Below, in pieces: positions 25,054 through 37,440 of a stretch of DNA of 64,000 nt. Source of the DNA: Brachionus plicatilis (lineage: Eukaryota; Rotifera; Eurotatoria; Ploima; Brachionidae); the NCBI GenBank assembly GCA_010279815.1, contig QEOQ01000122.1:1-64000 (forward strand). Reading direction: 5' to 3'. Made by a program: the position numbers and the translations under genes. Each line of letters begins with the position of its first letter. Position 1 is the stretch's first letter. The notes under the pieces were generated by a model. That model did no database searches and was not told the DNA's origin. It was given only the letters and a program-made list of their open reading frames with translations.

Positions 25054-25569
25054 GTTTAGACTAAATGTTGTTGAAAAGTGTTGCCAAAAAATCTTCCTTT
25101 TTTCTGTTTTATGATCCCTTATATTTGAGATCAGAGTTAATCTAAATTTTAAAATTTATTATTTTTATTCCAGAAAGGACAACTTGAGAATAATAAGTTA
25201 TTGTTAACTTATTAACATTCATTTTGTAAGCAAAGATAAGCTTTTCGCTTTCAATATTTTCGCTATATATAATTTTTTGCTGATTTTCTGGTGGTTTAGC
25301 TGAATGTTTTTTCAATCAAAGTTTGACCAAGTCTGTTAAATAAAACATATTAAAAAAAAGTAGCTAAATCGATCAATTTACTTCGTCAATTACACTATGA
25401 TTTTTTTTTCAATAAACGCTTCATGGACGATGATATAAATAAGTTAAGTCTCTAAAGTGAGCTGAAAGAGGTAACACTCAATTAGTGAGCTCGAAGCCAT
25501 TTTAAATTTTTTATTAAATTTAAATAAATAAATCTTTAAAAAAAAAAAAAAAGTAACTTTTATCATAGA

Positions 25570-25645
25570 AAAACTTTCGTGACTTTAGAAACCGAAATTC
25601 GAGAATTTTTGATTTCGACCAAAAAAAATAAAAATAAATTTACTT
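25570..25645. repeat. Dispersed repeat, inverted relative of 19500-19575
   Basis: AAAAACTTTCGTGACTTTAG followed by AAACCGAAATTCGAGAATTT matches the reverse complement of the intron 5 copy over about 75 bp. Confidence 0.5.
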
Positions 25646-25869
25646 CGATTATTTTTTGTCAATTTTAATAAATCTTATCATTGTCATTTCTCTTTAAAAT
25701 AATGATTCTAATATTATTCTCATTAATCCAATATCACTTACTTTATTAATAATGGTAGAAAAATCTTTAGTAACGCTGGGAATAAAAACATTTATAAAAT
25801 ATTTTAAATTATAAAATTAAGAATTTTACCAAAATTTCAAAATAAAAAAAATAATAAAAATAAAAGAAG

Positions 25870-26035
25870 GTACTTTATTCTAATCTGTTTGAGGTTAGGG
25901 ACGAGATTTTGATGCGCCATGTCTCCCGATTCCTCGACTCATGTACCCATTTTGTCCAGACGATTCCAGCTCCCTCACAGTCCTATTTTAGACAGCTTGT
26001 CTTCTCTCTTCCTCTTCTGTTATCTTGGTTTAGAC
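25870..26035 (-). pseudogene. Possible decayed retroelement fragment
   Basis: This stretch is clearly less AT-rich than its surroundings. On the minus strand one frame reads TEEERRQAV, stop, NRTVRELESSGQNGYMSRG. The ERR..AV..R..WREL pattern is seen near the C-terminus of some LINE polyproteins. Stops break every frame. Family assignment is weak. Confidence 0.3.
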
Positions 26036-26496
26036 CAGTATATATTTTTTTATTTTTCTACTCTATTTGTTTTTAAATAAGTTTAAACCTCTTTGTTTCA
26101 AAATATCAAAGAAATCTGTCTAAGAAAAAAAGCATATTGGTATAAAAGCATATTGTATTGGTAAAAAAAATATTCTAATATGGTTTCAATCAAGCTATTA
26201 AAGTTAAAAAGGTCCTTATCTTTGAATAAAAAGAAGCAAGTGTATCATTTTTTTGTTCAAAAATTTATTTTATTTCATAAATTTTAATAGATGTAAAATC
26301 TCTTTAAGAACTTTGTGAAAGAGTTTATTTAAAAAAATTAAAATTTATGTTTCTCAGAAACTCGAAAATTATGTTTGTTTCAGATAACTTTATGTTTAAA
26401 TACTTGATGATTACGTGTATTTGGAGTACGTTACGTGTATTGGTAAAAAAACGAAACACGTACTCGAACAAGTTGTCGTATACAAGATGGTCTAAA

Positions 26497-28255
26497 TAGG
26501 GCTGGTAACCGGTTCCTTAAAACCGTATTTTTGCTAAACCGTTTTCAAAATAGAACCGATTTTCTGAACCAGCTTCAAATTAGAATCGGTTTAAAGAACC
26601 GGTTTGAAGATTTCAAGCTGTTTTTTCGATATATATCTTTTTTAATTAAATGAACCAAAATTCAAAGAATATTTATTTTTAAAATAAAAAAATGTAGAAA
26701 AATACTATTCTTAATAAAAAACAAAAGTTTGGTTAAATATTTAATATGAATTTTTTGACAAAAAAACCATTGAAAATTCATTCTTAAAACTAGTGTTGCA
26801 AATAAATAGCATTTGAATTCACTTTTAAATACTTAAATTAATTTTTAATTTTGAGTTTGAATTAAAACTAATTTTTTATTTGAGTTTAAATTTAAACCCA
26901 GAATAATAATTAAGTTTTAATTCAAATTTTAATCATAATTCAATTCAATTTAGAATTTAAAAAAGTCAAATTATTAAGCTTTTATTTGAAAATCAAAACG
27001 AAAATTTAAATTTATTTTGGTGGTTTTTATAGTAAGTGTATTAATTCTAAAACGTAATTAACAAAAAAATTCTAAAAATAAAATTTTTTCCATTTTTTTT
27101 CTTTTTTCAATTATTATTTTTTTTTTTCAAGGTCTTTCTAAAACAATATATAAATATTATTTTTTATTTTATTAAAAACTAATTTATATTCTTAAAAATG
27201 AGTCAATCTCAAGATTTTTTACAAGCACCTTTTACTTCTCGATCGATAAAAAAAAGCAATACATTAAAAGATCTCTTACCACAGTAATTCAATTAAAGTT
27301 AGAAAATTTTAGTTAATAAAAATGCTGATATTTCAGTGTTGAATATAGTAATACAAAATACTCAAGTAATATGCTTGGTCATTTGAAAAAAGAGCTTGCT
27401 ATGGAATTGGGATATCAGCATAAAATTTTAGTAGGTTTTAGTTATATCCGAAAATTCAAATTAGTCAAATTGTTTAAGTAATTTTAATTAAAATATAATT
27501 TAAATAGAATTTAGAATTATTTAAGTTAATCTTGGAATTTAAATATTTTTTGAGTTTAAATCTGAATCCAAATTTTATTTTAGTTTAAATTTGAATTCAA
27601 ATTTTATTTTAAATTTAAATCGAAATAAATCGAATAATTTGTTCAAATCGCCAATTTGATTTACAACACTACTTAAAACCGGTTCTGTTTTGAAACCTGA
27701 GCATTGTGAAGTTTCGTTCAAAAAGTTCAATTCAAAATCTTAATTCGTATATATTTTGAATGGAATGAAATGATAAAATAAAAATTTAGCACATGATGTA
27801 ACAAAAAATGTTACAGGACTTGCTCAAAAAAAAAAAGCAGATAAAAAAATTTCAATTAACCAATATTGATTTTCCAAAAAAACTGAATGAATGTTAAGAT
27901 GGTTTTGAAATAAAAATTTCGAAATTTAAAATTAAACCTTTACAAAAATTTTAAAATATTGCAAATAAAACTTCTTTTTTCACAAAGACAAATAAATGAT
28001 CTTAAATTTGATTGATTTTAAAAGTCGATTATTAATTAATAGAAAACTTTCAGAATTTATTTCAAGGCTACTAGGTGTAACAATTTTTGTTACACATTGT
28101 TACATATTTTACAGGAGCAAATTTTTTTCATTCATCGAAAAATTTCAATTAAGTACTTTTTTCTTGTACTTTTTGAACTATTTGAACAAAACTTCACAAT
28201 GCTGAAACCTGTTCTTAAAACCAGCTTTAAAATTGGAACAGGTCTACCAGCCCTA
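26497..28255. mobile_element. hAT-like element with TAGGGCTGGTA ends, carrying a second hAT inside
   Basis: Left end TAGGGCTGGTAACCGGTTCC, right end inverted TAGGGCTGGTAGACCTGTTC. Flanks GGTCTAAA (26489-26496) and GGGCTAAA (28256-28263) match at 7 of 8 positions, a slightly diverged target duplication. Subterminal regions repeat ACCGGTT/AACCGG-type motifs. TGTAACA/TGTTACA palindromes recur near 27799 and 28074. Excluding the inserted 881-bp element and its duplication, about 870 bp remain, with no transposase. Open frames at 27996-28524 are AT-rich noise within it. Confidence 0.75.
26791..27671 (+). mobile_element. hAT-like deletion derivative nested inside the 26.5-28.3 kb element
   Basis: Ends TAGTGTTGCAAATAAAT and inverted TAGTGTTGTAAATCAAA, flanked by a perfect 8-bp duplication CTTAAAAC (26783-26790 and 27672-27679). 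A plus-strand frame starts at 27198 (MSQSQDFLQAPFTSRSIKKS), and after a break near 27284 a second piece at about 27337-27440 reads NTKYSSNMLGHLKKELAMEL. That resembles the second half of a BED finger, (N/S)xxxHLKK, of hAT transposases. The catalytic region is absent. Interior rich in AATTTAAATT motifs. Confidence 0.82.
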
Positions 28256-28263
28256 GGGCTAAA

Positions 28264-29974
28264 TATTATAAAGATTCTTATACAAATAATGAAAATTAAT
28301 TAAAATTATTTGTTTTATCTGTTTTTAAAAAAAAATTGTTAGATATTTACATAGTGCTTCTATATAATTTATTACGACTTCAGCACTCTCAAACATGCAT
28401 TAATCTAAGATATTGCAAAATATATCTATCAAACCAATTTGCCACTTTAACTCTGATAATGTTCTCAGTTTTCCTGAAAAAATTAAAATTGACTCAATCA
28501 AGGTCAGGTTTGAAAATCTCTTAGTTAGAATGAGTTTGGGTAAAAGTTAGACCAAAATTCGACTAAAAAATTAAAAAAAATTGTTTACTCAATTTATTTT
28601 TTATAAATTATTTTAAAAAAATTTTTATTTCTTTTTTCTATTCTAGACTGGTCAATACATTTAATACATTTCATGTTATACTTTATTTTATTATTTAAGT
28701 TTTGATTTTTTCTTTTACTATTTATTTTCTGTCAATTTTTTTGAAAAATTTAAAAATCTCCAAGCTTGAGTATACTAAGATTTTATTAAATCATCGCTAA
28801 TCTGACTTGCAAATCTGAATTAAAAAATGGATATTACATTTTTTTAAAATTGAAACAATCCTTATATGATTTAATACAATTAACTTAGAGATTATTGATA
28901 AGATTATACAATTTATATTAGGTCAACTTATTTATTTCAAAATTAAAAATGATATCCTTAAATGGAGATTCAATTATCTAAAAAATAAAAGCTAAAAATA
29001 AAATCATAATTCTAAAAATTTAATATTTATTTTAAAATAGTATTTGGTAAAAAGTAAAAATACGACTATTTTATTTTCAAAAAATAAAAGGTAAGTAAAT
29101 ATTAGAATTGAAATTCTCAAAAAAATATTTCACTTCTACGTTTAGAAAAATCTAATTTTCTCTTTAAATCTTCTAAAATAAACCTAAATCATAAAAAATT
29201 CAATTAATTGGTGTTCAAATTTACAGTGATTAAATAGAAATTTTATTTCTGTTTCTAATTTTGTAAGCATGTCATGGAATTTAAAAATTCACTTCTAGAT
29301 AAATTATAAAAAATTTTTTTTGTTAAATCCAAATTAAGTCTGTCAAGCACTCACATATTTAATTTTATTCAAAAATTAAATTTTTTATTCAAATAAACTT
29401 TAATTTTAATAATTTGTATTTTAATTAAATCAAAAGAAAAAATCTAGTAAAGAGCCATTTAGCGTTTTAAAAGCTACTCATTCAAACAGAATTAATGAAA
29501 ATTAAAAATGAGAATTTTTTGTAAGATATAAAAGGATATTTTAAATATCAATTTGTAACCAAGTATTACAAAAATCTTAGATTTGTTTTTTTTAAAATAA
29601 ATTAACAATATCTAATCTTCTTATTAAATTATCAAAGTATTTAAAGTTTGCTTAGCTCATTTTAATATATATCCTTATTTGATAAAAAAAGTGGAAGTAA
29701 AAATAATAAATCTTAATTTAAAGGCTTTTATTTTCAAAGTAACTAATCTTCAAACATTGGCCATCTTTATCTAATTATCAACATCTTCTTTTGATTACGA
29801 GCATCTCTCCATCTTTTTTTTTCCCAAACATTTTATCTAAATTCTATAAAAAAATGATTCATATAAATTCGTGCAAAGATTTAATTTTCTCATATCTTTC
29901 TTTTTCTCTCTCTCTCTTTTCTTTTTTTACAATACAATTTAAAATTGAATAAATTTTATTCAAATTTGTTTAGC
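28264..29974. other. Intergenic AT-rich stretch upstream of thymidine phosphorylase
   Basis: No gene or clear repeat. A pyrimidine-rich tract (TTTCTTTTTCTCTCTCTCTC, about 29898-29930) and a TTTAG just before the start codon at 29975 could be a splice acceptor for a 5' untranslated exon or a leader. Confidence 0.45.
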
Positions 29975-31377
29975 ATGGCTTTCCGAATACCAGATCTAAT
30001 CATCAAAAAGCGAAACGGTCACGAGCTGACCAAAGAAGAAATAGAATATTTCATAAAATCTGTGTGTGAATCGAATAACAATTCAGTTATCCAAGAAAGC
30101 CAGCTGGGAGCCATGTTAATGGCCATTTTTTTTAAAGGCCTTAATTTCAATGAATCCTATTACATCACGGACTCGATGATGAAGAGTGGTGCCCGCTTCA
30201 GTTTCAAAAAACACCGCAATTTAGTAGTGGACAAGCACAGCACTGGAGGAGTCGGTGACAAGATTTCGCTGCCTTTGGCACCCGCCTTGGCTGCGTGTGG
30301 TCTCAAAATTCCGATGATCAGTGGCCGAGGCCTCGGTTTCACAGGTGGAACACTGGACAAACTTGAGTCCATCCCAGGCTTCAAAGTGAGCTGTAGCAAA
30401 GAAAAAATCGAGGGTCTGATTGATGAAGTCGGATGCTGCATTGTTGGACAAACTTTAGAGCTGAACCCAGCGGACCGTATTCTTTACGCAACCAGAGACA
30501 TTACAGGCACTGTTGACTGCATTCCACTCATAGCTGGTTCCATAGTGTCCAAAAAAGCAATTGAAGACTTGGATGCATTGGTTTTGGATGTAAAGGTTGG
30601 TCGAGCTGCCTTTATGAACAAGCTGGAGCAAGCAGAACTGCTCGCCGATTACATGATTCAAATATCCAGAAAACTTGGCTTGAAAGCCGGGGTTTTTTTG
30701 ACCCGCCATGATAACCCGTTAGGCTTTGCCATCGGCAACCAGATTGAAATAATAGAAACAGTTGAGTGCTTGCATGGAAATATTAGCTCCGATTTAGAGG
30801 AACTAGTGACCTCTTATGGCGGATATTTGCTCCAAAGAGTAGACAGATGCGAGACAATGAAAGAAGGCGCACAGATTGTACTTGAAAAGTTAAAGAATGG
30901 CGAGGCTTTGGTAAAGTTTAGACAAATGTTAATAGGACAAGGTGTGTCTAGGGAAATTGCGGACCAGCTTTGCAAACGAAACTATGAGGCGGTTTTTGCT
31001 AAAAATGCCGTCTATGTGTCAACTATAAGGGCTCAGTTGAGTGGAAATGTCAAGTCTATTCATGCGCTTGAGTTGGGTTTGCTGTGTTCCAAGTTGGGTG
31101 CTGGTCGGAGCAAAGCTGGTGACGATATTTTTTATGAAGTTGGTATGAAATTGTTAAAGCAAGTGGGAGATAAAGTGGAAAAAAGTAATTTTTTGATGGG
31201 GAAAATTTTTTTTAGTTTGAAAATTTATTGTTTTTAGATGAGCCATGGATCGAAGTTTACCATAATAGTGAGAATTTTGATTCACAGTTTGCACACAAAA
31301 TAATGGATTCAATTGAAATTGTTGACTATGCAGTTACAAGTGAATCATCTATTATTAAAATAATTGATTATGCTTAA
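29975..31377 (+). CDS. TYMP: Thymidine phosphorylase (pyrimidine-nucleoside phosphorylase)
   Basis: Catalyses thymidine + phosphate to thymine + 2-deoxyribose-1-phosphate (pyrimidine salvage and catabolism; cytosolic). Exon 1 29975-31184, intron 31185-31237 (53 bp), exon 2 31238-31377; the phase-1 junction gives K-N and a 449-residue protein, normal for the family. The first in-frame ATG is 29975 (MAFRIPDLIIKKRNG). Domains run in order: helical domain, phosphate-binding KHSTGGVGDK, the family signature SGRGLGFTGGTLDKLE, then LDALVLDVKVGRAAF. The small helical domain is followed by the alpha/beta domain. All catalytic-region motifs look intact, so an active enzyme is expected. Coding sequence is markedly less AT-rich than its flanks. 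AATAAA signals follow within about 60 bp of the stop. Confidence 0.95.
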
Positions 31378-31617
31378 ATTTAGGCAAATAGGATAAATTT
31401 TTAGTTTGATAATTTTTGTTTTAATCAAATAAATAAAAAATTAAATAATAATGTTTTTATTAAAATTTGACGCCTGTAAAACTCACCACAAATTAGAGTT
31501 GGTCTAACAAAAACTATTAAGTTTTTTTTCCACAAGATCAATAAACATATCAAATAAAGTGAAAATATCATATATTTGGAGCAAACTTCGATAATTAGAT
31601 AATATATTTTGGTCCGC

Positions 31618-32629
31618 ACGCTTCAAATTGGAAAGATGTCACTTCGGGTGTACCTCAAGGTAGTGTGTTAGGTCCAATTCTCTTCGCAATCTTCATCAAT
31701 GACCTACCAAGCCACTTGATACACACAAGCAAGCTTTTTGCCGATGATCTAAAAATAATAGCGCAGGTGGAATCCGAGGAGGCGATGAATAGTCTTCAAG
31801 CTGATTTGGACACATTGGCTGAATGGTGTTGGAATTGGTTGATGGAAACAAACGAGTCTAAAATTAAGGTTATGAATATCGGTAGCAACAAGCATGTAGC
31901 AAAAACCAGGTCTTATACGCTAAAAAAGAAGGATGGCTCTCGCATTAAGCTTCAAAACACATCGGAAGAACGCGACCTGGGCATCATTCTCACGCCTAAT
32001 TTTAAGTTCAGCTCACAGTCCGCTCATGCCGCATCAAAAGCTAACCAAATTCTAGGAATGTTAAAAAACACATTCGTTTCTAGGGATGTAGAACTATGGG
32101 CCTCACTCTATCGCACCTACATTCGTCCGCATCTGGAGTTTTCAGTGTCGGCTTGGAACCCGTACCTCAGGAAGGATATAAATACCCTTGAAAAAGTTCA
32201 GAGAAGAGTAACGAGAGTCCCCACTGCCTTGAAAGGCATGGAGTACGAGAACAGACTTGAGCGGATGGGTTTTACATCTTTGGAGACAAGATGACAACGT
32301 GGTGACTTAATTCAACTATACATAGTCAGCAGGGGCAAAAATGACATAACGTGGCACAACGAGCCAAATTGGTCGGCTCCGAGAGACACGAAGAGAAGTC
32401 AACTACGGCGTGAGATCGTGGCATCTTGTCAGCAAAGACACAAATTCTTCATCAATCGAATAGCTAATGAATGGAACGAACTGCCAGACGACAAAGTCGC
32501 AACTGAGACCGTGGACTCCTTTAAAATCAAATACGACCATTATCAATTAAGACGACCGCTTTGAGGGACATCCCTGCGAGTTATCTCGCCACGCGGTCTT
32601 ACTACTACTACTACTACTACTACTACTAT
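31618..32629 (+). mobile_element. 5'-truncated CR1/jockey-type LINE with one nonsense codon
   Basis: The frame opens in the reverse-transcriptase palm (VTSGVPQGSVLGP, LFADDLKIIAQ), passes EERDLGIILTPNFKF and YIRPHLEFSVSAWNPYLR, and meets a single TGA at 32292. It then continues in the same frame (QRGDLIQLYIVSRGKND ... INRIANEWNELPDD) to a stop at 32562. Apart from that one stop it is intact, so insertion was fairly recent. The 3' end has GGGA-CA-TCCC and GCGAG-TTAT-CTCGC mini-hairpins, then an ACT triplet tail (about 32600-32629). No convincing target duplication. Lies 240 bp downstream of TYMP in the same orientation. Confidence 0.88.
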
Positions 32630-32639
32630 ATAAAAAAAT

Positions 32640-32826
32640 GAAAGTCCCAAATTTAAGTCCAAGTCATTGAAAATAAAGACCGGCCATAGGAATTTTTTGC
32701 AGTTCCAGGTAGTTATTGTAGCGGTCAAATGTTCTTTTTAAAGTCAAAGTCAGTATTATTAAAGAGAAAAAAAAGAGTCCGGAATTGGGCTTGACTTAAA
32801 TGTGGCTTTTAAACAACTCTGTTTTT
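32640..32826. mobile_element. Long CAGAGTTG-family MITE, left end missing
   Basis: The right end GGCTTTTAAACAACTCTG is clear. The interior block (GGCCATAGG ... TTCCAGGTAGTTATTGTAGC) is the inverse of the block in the copy at 24314-24567. The left end abuts the triplet tail of the LINE at 31618-32629, so the LINE insertion probably removed or displaced it. Confidence 0.6.
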
Positions 32827-32920
32827 TAACACTAATTATCTTGAAATATAAGCAATATATGTGCTTATTTTTTTACTTTTTTAATTTTTTGCCTTATTTA
32901 ACTAAATTTTTTCTATTAAT

Positions 32921-32975
32921 CTATGGAAGCTTCGGCTCGATTTAAATAAACAAATAAATAAATTATTTATTACTT
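32921..32975 (+). repeat. Possible LINE 3' tail
   Basis: GGAAGCTTCGGCTCG followed within 6 bp by AAATAAACAAATAAATAAAT. Matches the hairpin-plus-A-rich-tail layout of the 49.0, 54.2 and 63.2 kb tails, but the stem is weaker. No coding sequence precedes it. Confidence 0.4.
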
Positions 32976-35900
32976 TAAAAATAACTTGAGTTCCAGTATC
33001 ATTGTAACTGATGACTTAGTCATTAGGAATTGAGTCTCTTTGTATTGTTTTTGTATTCACTACTTATATTTTTGTTTTAGATTTTTTTATTAGCAGTTAA
33101 AGATTTTTATTCAATTATTATAGCTTAACTTTAATTTTCTCGTTGAACAAATTTGTGCTAAAAATATAATTGATAGATTTTTTTTTTTCAATTAATCAAT
33201 TATTCTAATTAATTACTAGTTTCGCTATATTTTTTTTTCTAAATGATTATTCTCTAAAAAAAAAATCTAATCTTTGAACAATTTTTAAAGAATTAATTTT
33301 TTGTTTAACTATTTTTAATATTTGTTATTTATTTCATAAACTAAAATCTAAATAGAATAAAGCTGATTTCCAAGTAAAGAAAATTTTTAAAATTTTGAAT
33401 AGTTTTTTTTAATCATACAACTAACTGAAAATAACTGAAAAAAGGTTTGAATATTTTCTTTTAAAATATTTATTTAAGAATTAATTTTTTTCAAATTTTA
33501 AATTTTATTAAGCGCTGAGAAGAATACATTTTTTGCAAAGTGTCTAACGATTGTGTTAATTAGTTATTTTTTTTTGATGAAAAGTGGACTCATTTTAATT
33601 GAAGACTTTTTATAAGCAATAAAAATCGAAACAAAAACCAAAATAGTTTTTAGATGTCAGATTTTAAGTCTCTTAAGGTGAAAGCATATTCGAAATTATT
33701 TTTTGTATGACTATAGAATCTTTTTTATATTTTTTTATTTAATTCGAATTTTTTCCTGCATTTAAAGAATTGGGCAAAGGCCTAGTTTTTTTGTCATAAA
33801 TTTTCAAATATGCTATAATTAAAGACCTGAATAGAATATATGGAAATTTTCTCTTCAATAAAGGAAAAAGAAAAAACTCTTTTGAGAAAATCCAAAATAT
33901 TTTCTAAGTAATTCATTAATTAAATAAAAAAAAAATTTCTCGTGAGCTGCATAATTCAATTCAAATATTAAATTGCAAAATTTAATTCAAAAAGAGTAAA
34001 AACTATTATTTTTTTATTTTAAAAAATTATTCTGGTTCTAATTGTATTCATTCTTACACATTGAAATTCAATTTTTGGTCATCAATGAAACTAATAATTA
34101 ATTAACAGTTAATTTTTTTTTAAAAGAATCATATTTAAACTGAATTTACTTGGAAAAGATGTATGATATATCCATGATAATTTAAAAAAGCGCTATTTTA
34201 ATTATTTTTATCTATTAACTATAAAATAAAGATGCATTTTTAATTTATATTAATAATTAAAATTTCCAAGTCTTTTTTTGTGATAAAAACATCTACCTAA
34301 TAGACATTACTTTCTAATCAATTGATTTCATTTTTAGATTTAAATTTTGTGTCATGAATACAAAACCTTTGCTTTTAATGGTAAGTATAACTTTATTTGA
34401 ATTTGTTAGGAATTAGAGAAGTTCAATTTTAATTGATTATGCTGATTAATTTTTTTTTTTTAATTAATTTTTAAATTAAAAATGATTTTGCTAATTTTTT
34501 CTTGTCTCTAATTTTTTTAATAAATACCGTTTAAATATAGGGAATTTTAGAAATTGTCTCCATTTTTTAGGTTATAAAGTTACTAAACGAACAAAATCAT
34601 TTTTCTATCGGGGAATGATTAATTTTTCTCGATTTTTAAAAGTCATTATGGGAAAACAAATTTTTTTGAAATAATATCAAAAATTGAAATGTTATTGAGA
34701 TAAAAATGCTTGTTCATATCCTTTAATACAATTTCACAAAGAAACAGTTAAAAGCTGTTATATTCTCAAAAAAGGAAATTTCTCCTACCAAATGGGAAAT
34801 GGTTTAATCTTTAAATAGGTTAAAATAATGCGTAAAATCCGTTATTTAGCGCTTTAATCAAAAATTGTATGATGATCGATCAAAGTGTAAAAAAACCTTA
34901 AATTTAAACTTTCAAAGATTCAATCAATATATAATCAATATTTGCGAGGTTATCAGTAACTTAGTGGTTCAATTGAAATTTAGAGTTTATGGGCCATTGT
35001 AGTCATGAATTAAAGAAGTTTTTGAAAATTTTTAATGGGAGTGGTCAAATCATCAATCGTGTGATTTACCAAATTTATATTCAAAAATTTTTATGTTAAA
35101 TGTGAGATCAGTTTTCATCAAAAATTTTGAAAAAATACATGTCAAAATTTAAAAAAATTTGACAATGATGTTGAGTATCCAAAAAAATTTTACGATAGGA
35201 AAGGAATTTTTAAAAATTTTTTAAATTTTTTTATCAAAATGATACACTTTAGAATTCTTATTTATATTTATTAAATTTCTATAAAACTTTCATATTGTAT
35301 CCTTATTAAAAACAAATAATAGGATATGATTTATTAATTTGACTGTCATTTACTTCGACAGGAAAAAAAGAAGAATTGAGAATGGCTTTAAAAAAAATTG
35401 AAGTCAATGACATAACATAATACTTGAGACTTAAAAATAATCATGATACGTGATGTAAGTAAATAAGTTATGCAAAGAAAAAAAAGGATATGAATATTCC
35501 AGGCATATAATAACAGTTGATTTGTTTGAGTGATACACATCCACTAATCAAAAATTAATAAGGAAGTAAACAAATCATTTACTTAAAGAAATCACATCAC
35601 ACATAATGACATAAATTGACAGTTTACATTTAAACAAAAACTACATGAAATATTAAAAAAATTAAAACATAAAATAAACTTAACTTATTAATTTGGTGCG
35701 TTTTTTAGTATTATCGACATTTAAATTACTAATTTGGATTTAATTTTCCTTTTTTTAAATATTTTTAATATTTTTTAACAAAAATATTTTTTCAGATCTT
35801 TGTAATAAAAATTTGATATGCATCGATAATATTGAAGTATGTTTAAAGCAATTTGAAATTCCACTTTAAAATCAACATAATAAGATAAAACTAATACAGC

Positions 35901-37440
35901 TTTTAAAATTATTTCAAAAGTTAGAATTTATAAAATTCTTAACTTTTTAAACAAAATTATCAAATTTTAAATATTAAAAATTATTTAAATAGAATAAATT
36001 TTTTTTGTTATATATTAAAATTTTAAAATTTAAATATTGCTTATGAAATCAACGCTTTAAAACCTTTTTGGTATTAATTTAAACGACGCAAATAAAAATT
36101 ATTCAAACATTCAATTCATAATATTCCAACTCAATCAAAGAGACCTAAGGTCAAAACCCATAAAGGGATGATTGAGCCTATTTATTAATAAAAAAAATGC
36201 ACATAAAAATTTATAATATTAATAAAAAATTAGATTTCTGAAATTAATATCAAAATTAGAAAAAATTTTACAGAATTTTATAAAAATTAAATTAATGTTA
36301 TTGTTTATTCTTCGTTTAAATAGGACTATTGTTTGACAATTATTCACTCCTAATGCCAACAAAAATTTCTATTCTATAATGATTTTAAATTGAATTTTTT
36401 TTTGAATAGATTTTCTATCTGTTTAATTCTAATTTATTGAATCATTTAATTGAAAATAAAATAAAACAAAATCTAAAAGACTTTATCAATGACCTAATCA
36501 TTTTTTTTTAAATAAATTTTCATTATTTAAAAATCATTTATTTGAAAATAATAATTTTAATTAAAATTTTTCATGAAGCATTAATTGACAAAATATAACA
36601 AAAAAATAACAATTTGCTTTTACTCACGATTTTTTGCCTAATTTCAGTTAAATTTTATATTAATGAACTGATCAAGCAAATTCAGTTTTCATCCACTATG
36701 AAAAAAGTTACACTAGTTTCTTTTGGTTTAATATTTTTTAAAATTTTTAGAGCTTAGAACTAAAATTGCTGAGTTAATACGCTGAATTTTGTCCGCATTC
36801 ACTTGTCAATCTTAATATTAACAAAGATTTTAACTAATTAAACCCAATTTATTTAGGTTCACGCTCCACCGAAAAAAAGTTGCCAATGGCAAAAATTTTT
36901 TTTATAAAACTTATCTCATTTAAAATTGAAATTAATGCAAGTTTCTATTGGAAACACTGTTTATTTTTACCTTAGCGAAAATATTAAATTATATAACATC
37001 GAGAGAGAGAAAAAAAATTAAAATTTTACGACATAAAATACATTAATAGGAAAATACTTATTTTTCACGTCCCCCGCATTTAAAAAATTAATATGTTTTA
37101 TTAAAAGTTTATTGCTCACTTAATTTATTTTGGCAAAAACCATTTCGAATTTGTTGCTAACTTCTTTACAAAGCCAAGCAGAAAGCATGATTTAAATCAA
37201 CCATTTAGTCAGATATCTATCAGTTTTTCACGAGATTGGAAGCACAATAAAAAACTTTCTATTTTTTGTTGACGGGCATAAACTTGACACATAATTGTCG
37301 GTGTGCTGGGTTTTATTTTTTTAATTTTAGTTTTTTTTAATCATAAATTAAAATTGACTTAAATTATGTAAAAAAATTCTAAATATATCATAGGTCTATT
37401 CATTTAGCTTTTTTTGATAGAAATTTTTTTTACGTAAAAG
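32976..37440. other. Gene-free AT-rich stretch of about 4.5 kb
   Basis: No domain, convincing exon or dated repeat was recognised. A short ATG frame at 34354 ending at a GTAAGT has no downstream partner. About 36125-36180 holds CTCAATCA ... TGATTGAG in inverted orientation. Includes the promoter of the DHHC gene. Confidence 0.5.

Noticed and set aside
27996..28524. Overlapping open frames rich in Phe, Leu, Ile
   Set aside because: AT-rich noise within and just beyond a hAT-like element; no domain or codon signal.
30160..30709. Antisense open frames across thymidine phosphorylase
   Set aside because: Shadows of a strong coding sequence on the other strand.
34354..34380. Short ATG frame (MNTKPLLLM) ending at GTAAGT, possible first exon
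   Set aside because: No downstream exon with protein-like content found in the following 3 kb.
36120..36190. Short inverted CTCAATCA / TGATTGAG motif with GGTC and GGGATG patch
   Set aside because: Arms too short and no target duplication or second copy; may be chance.
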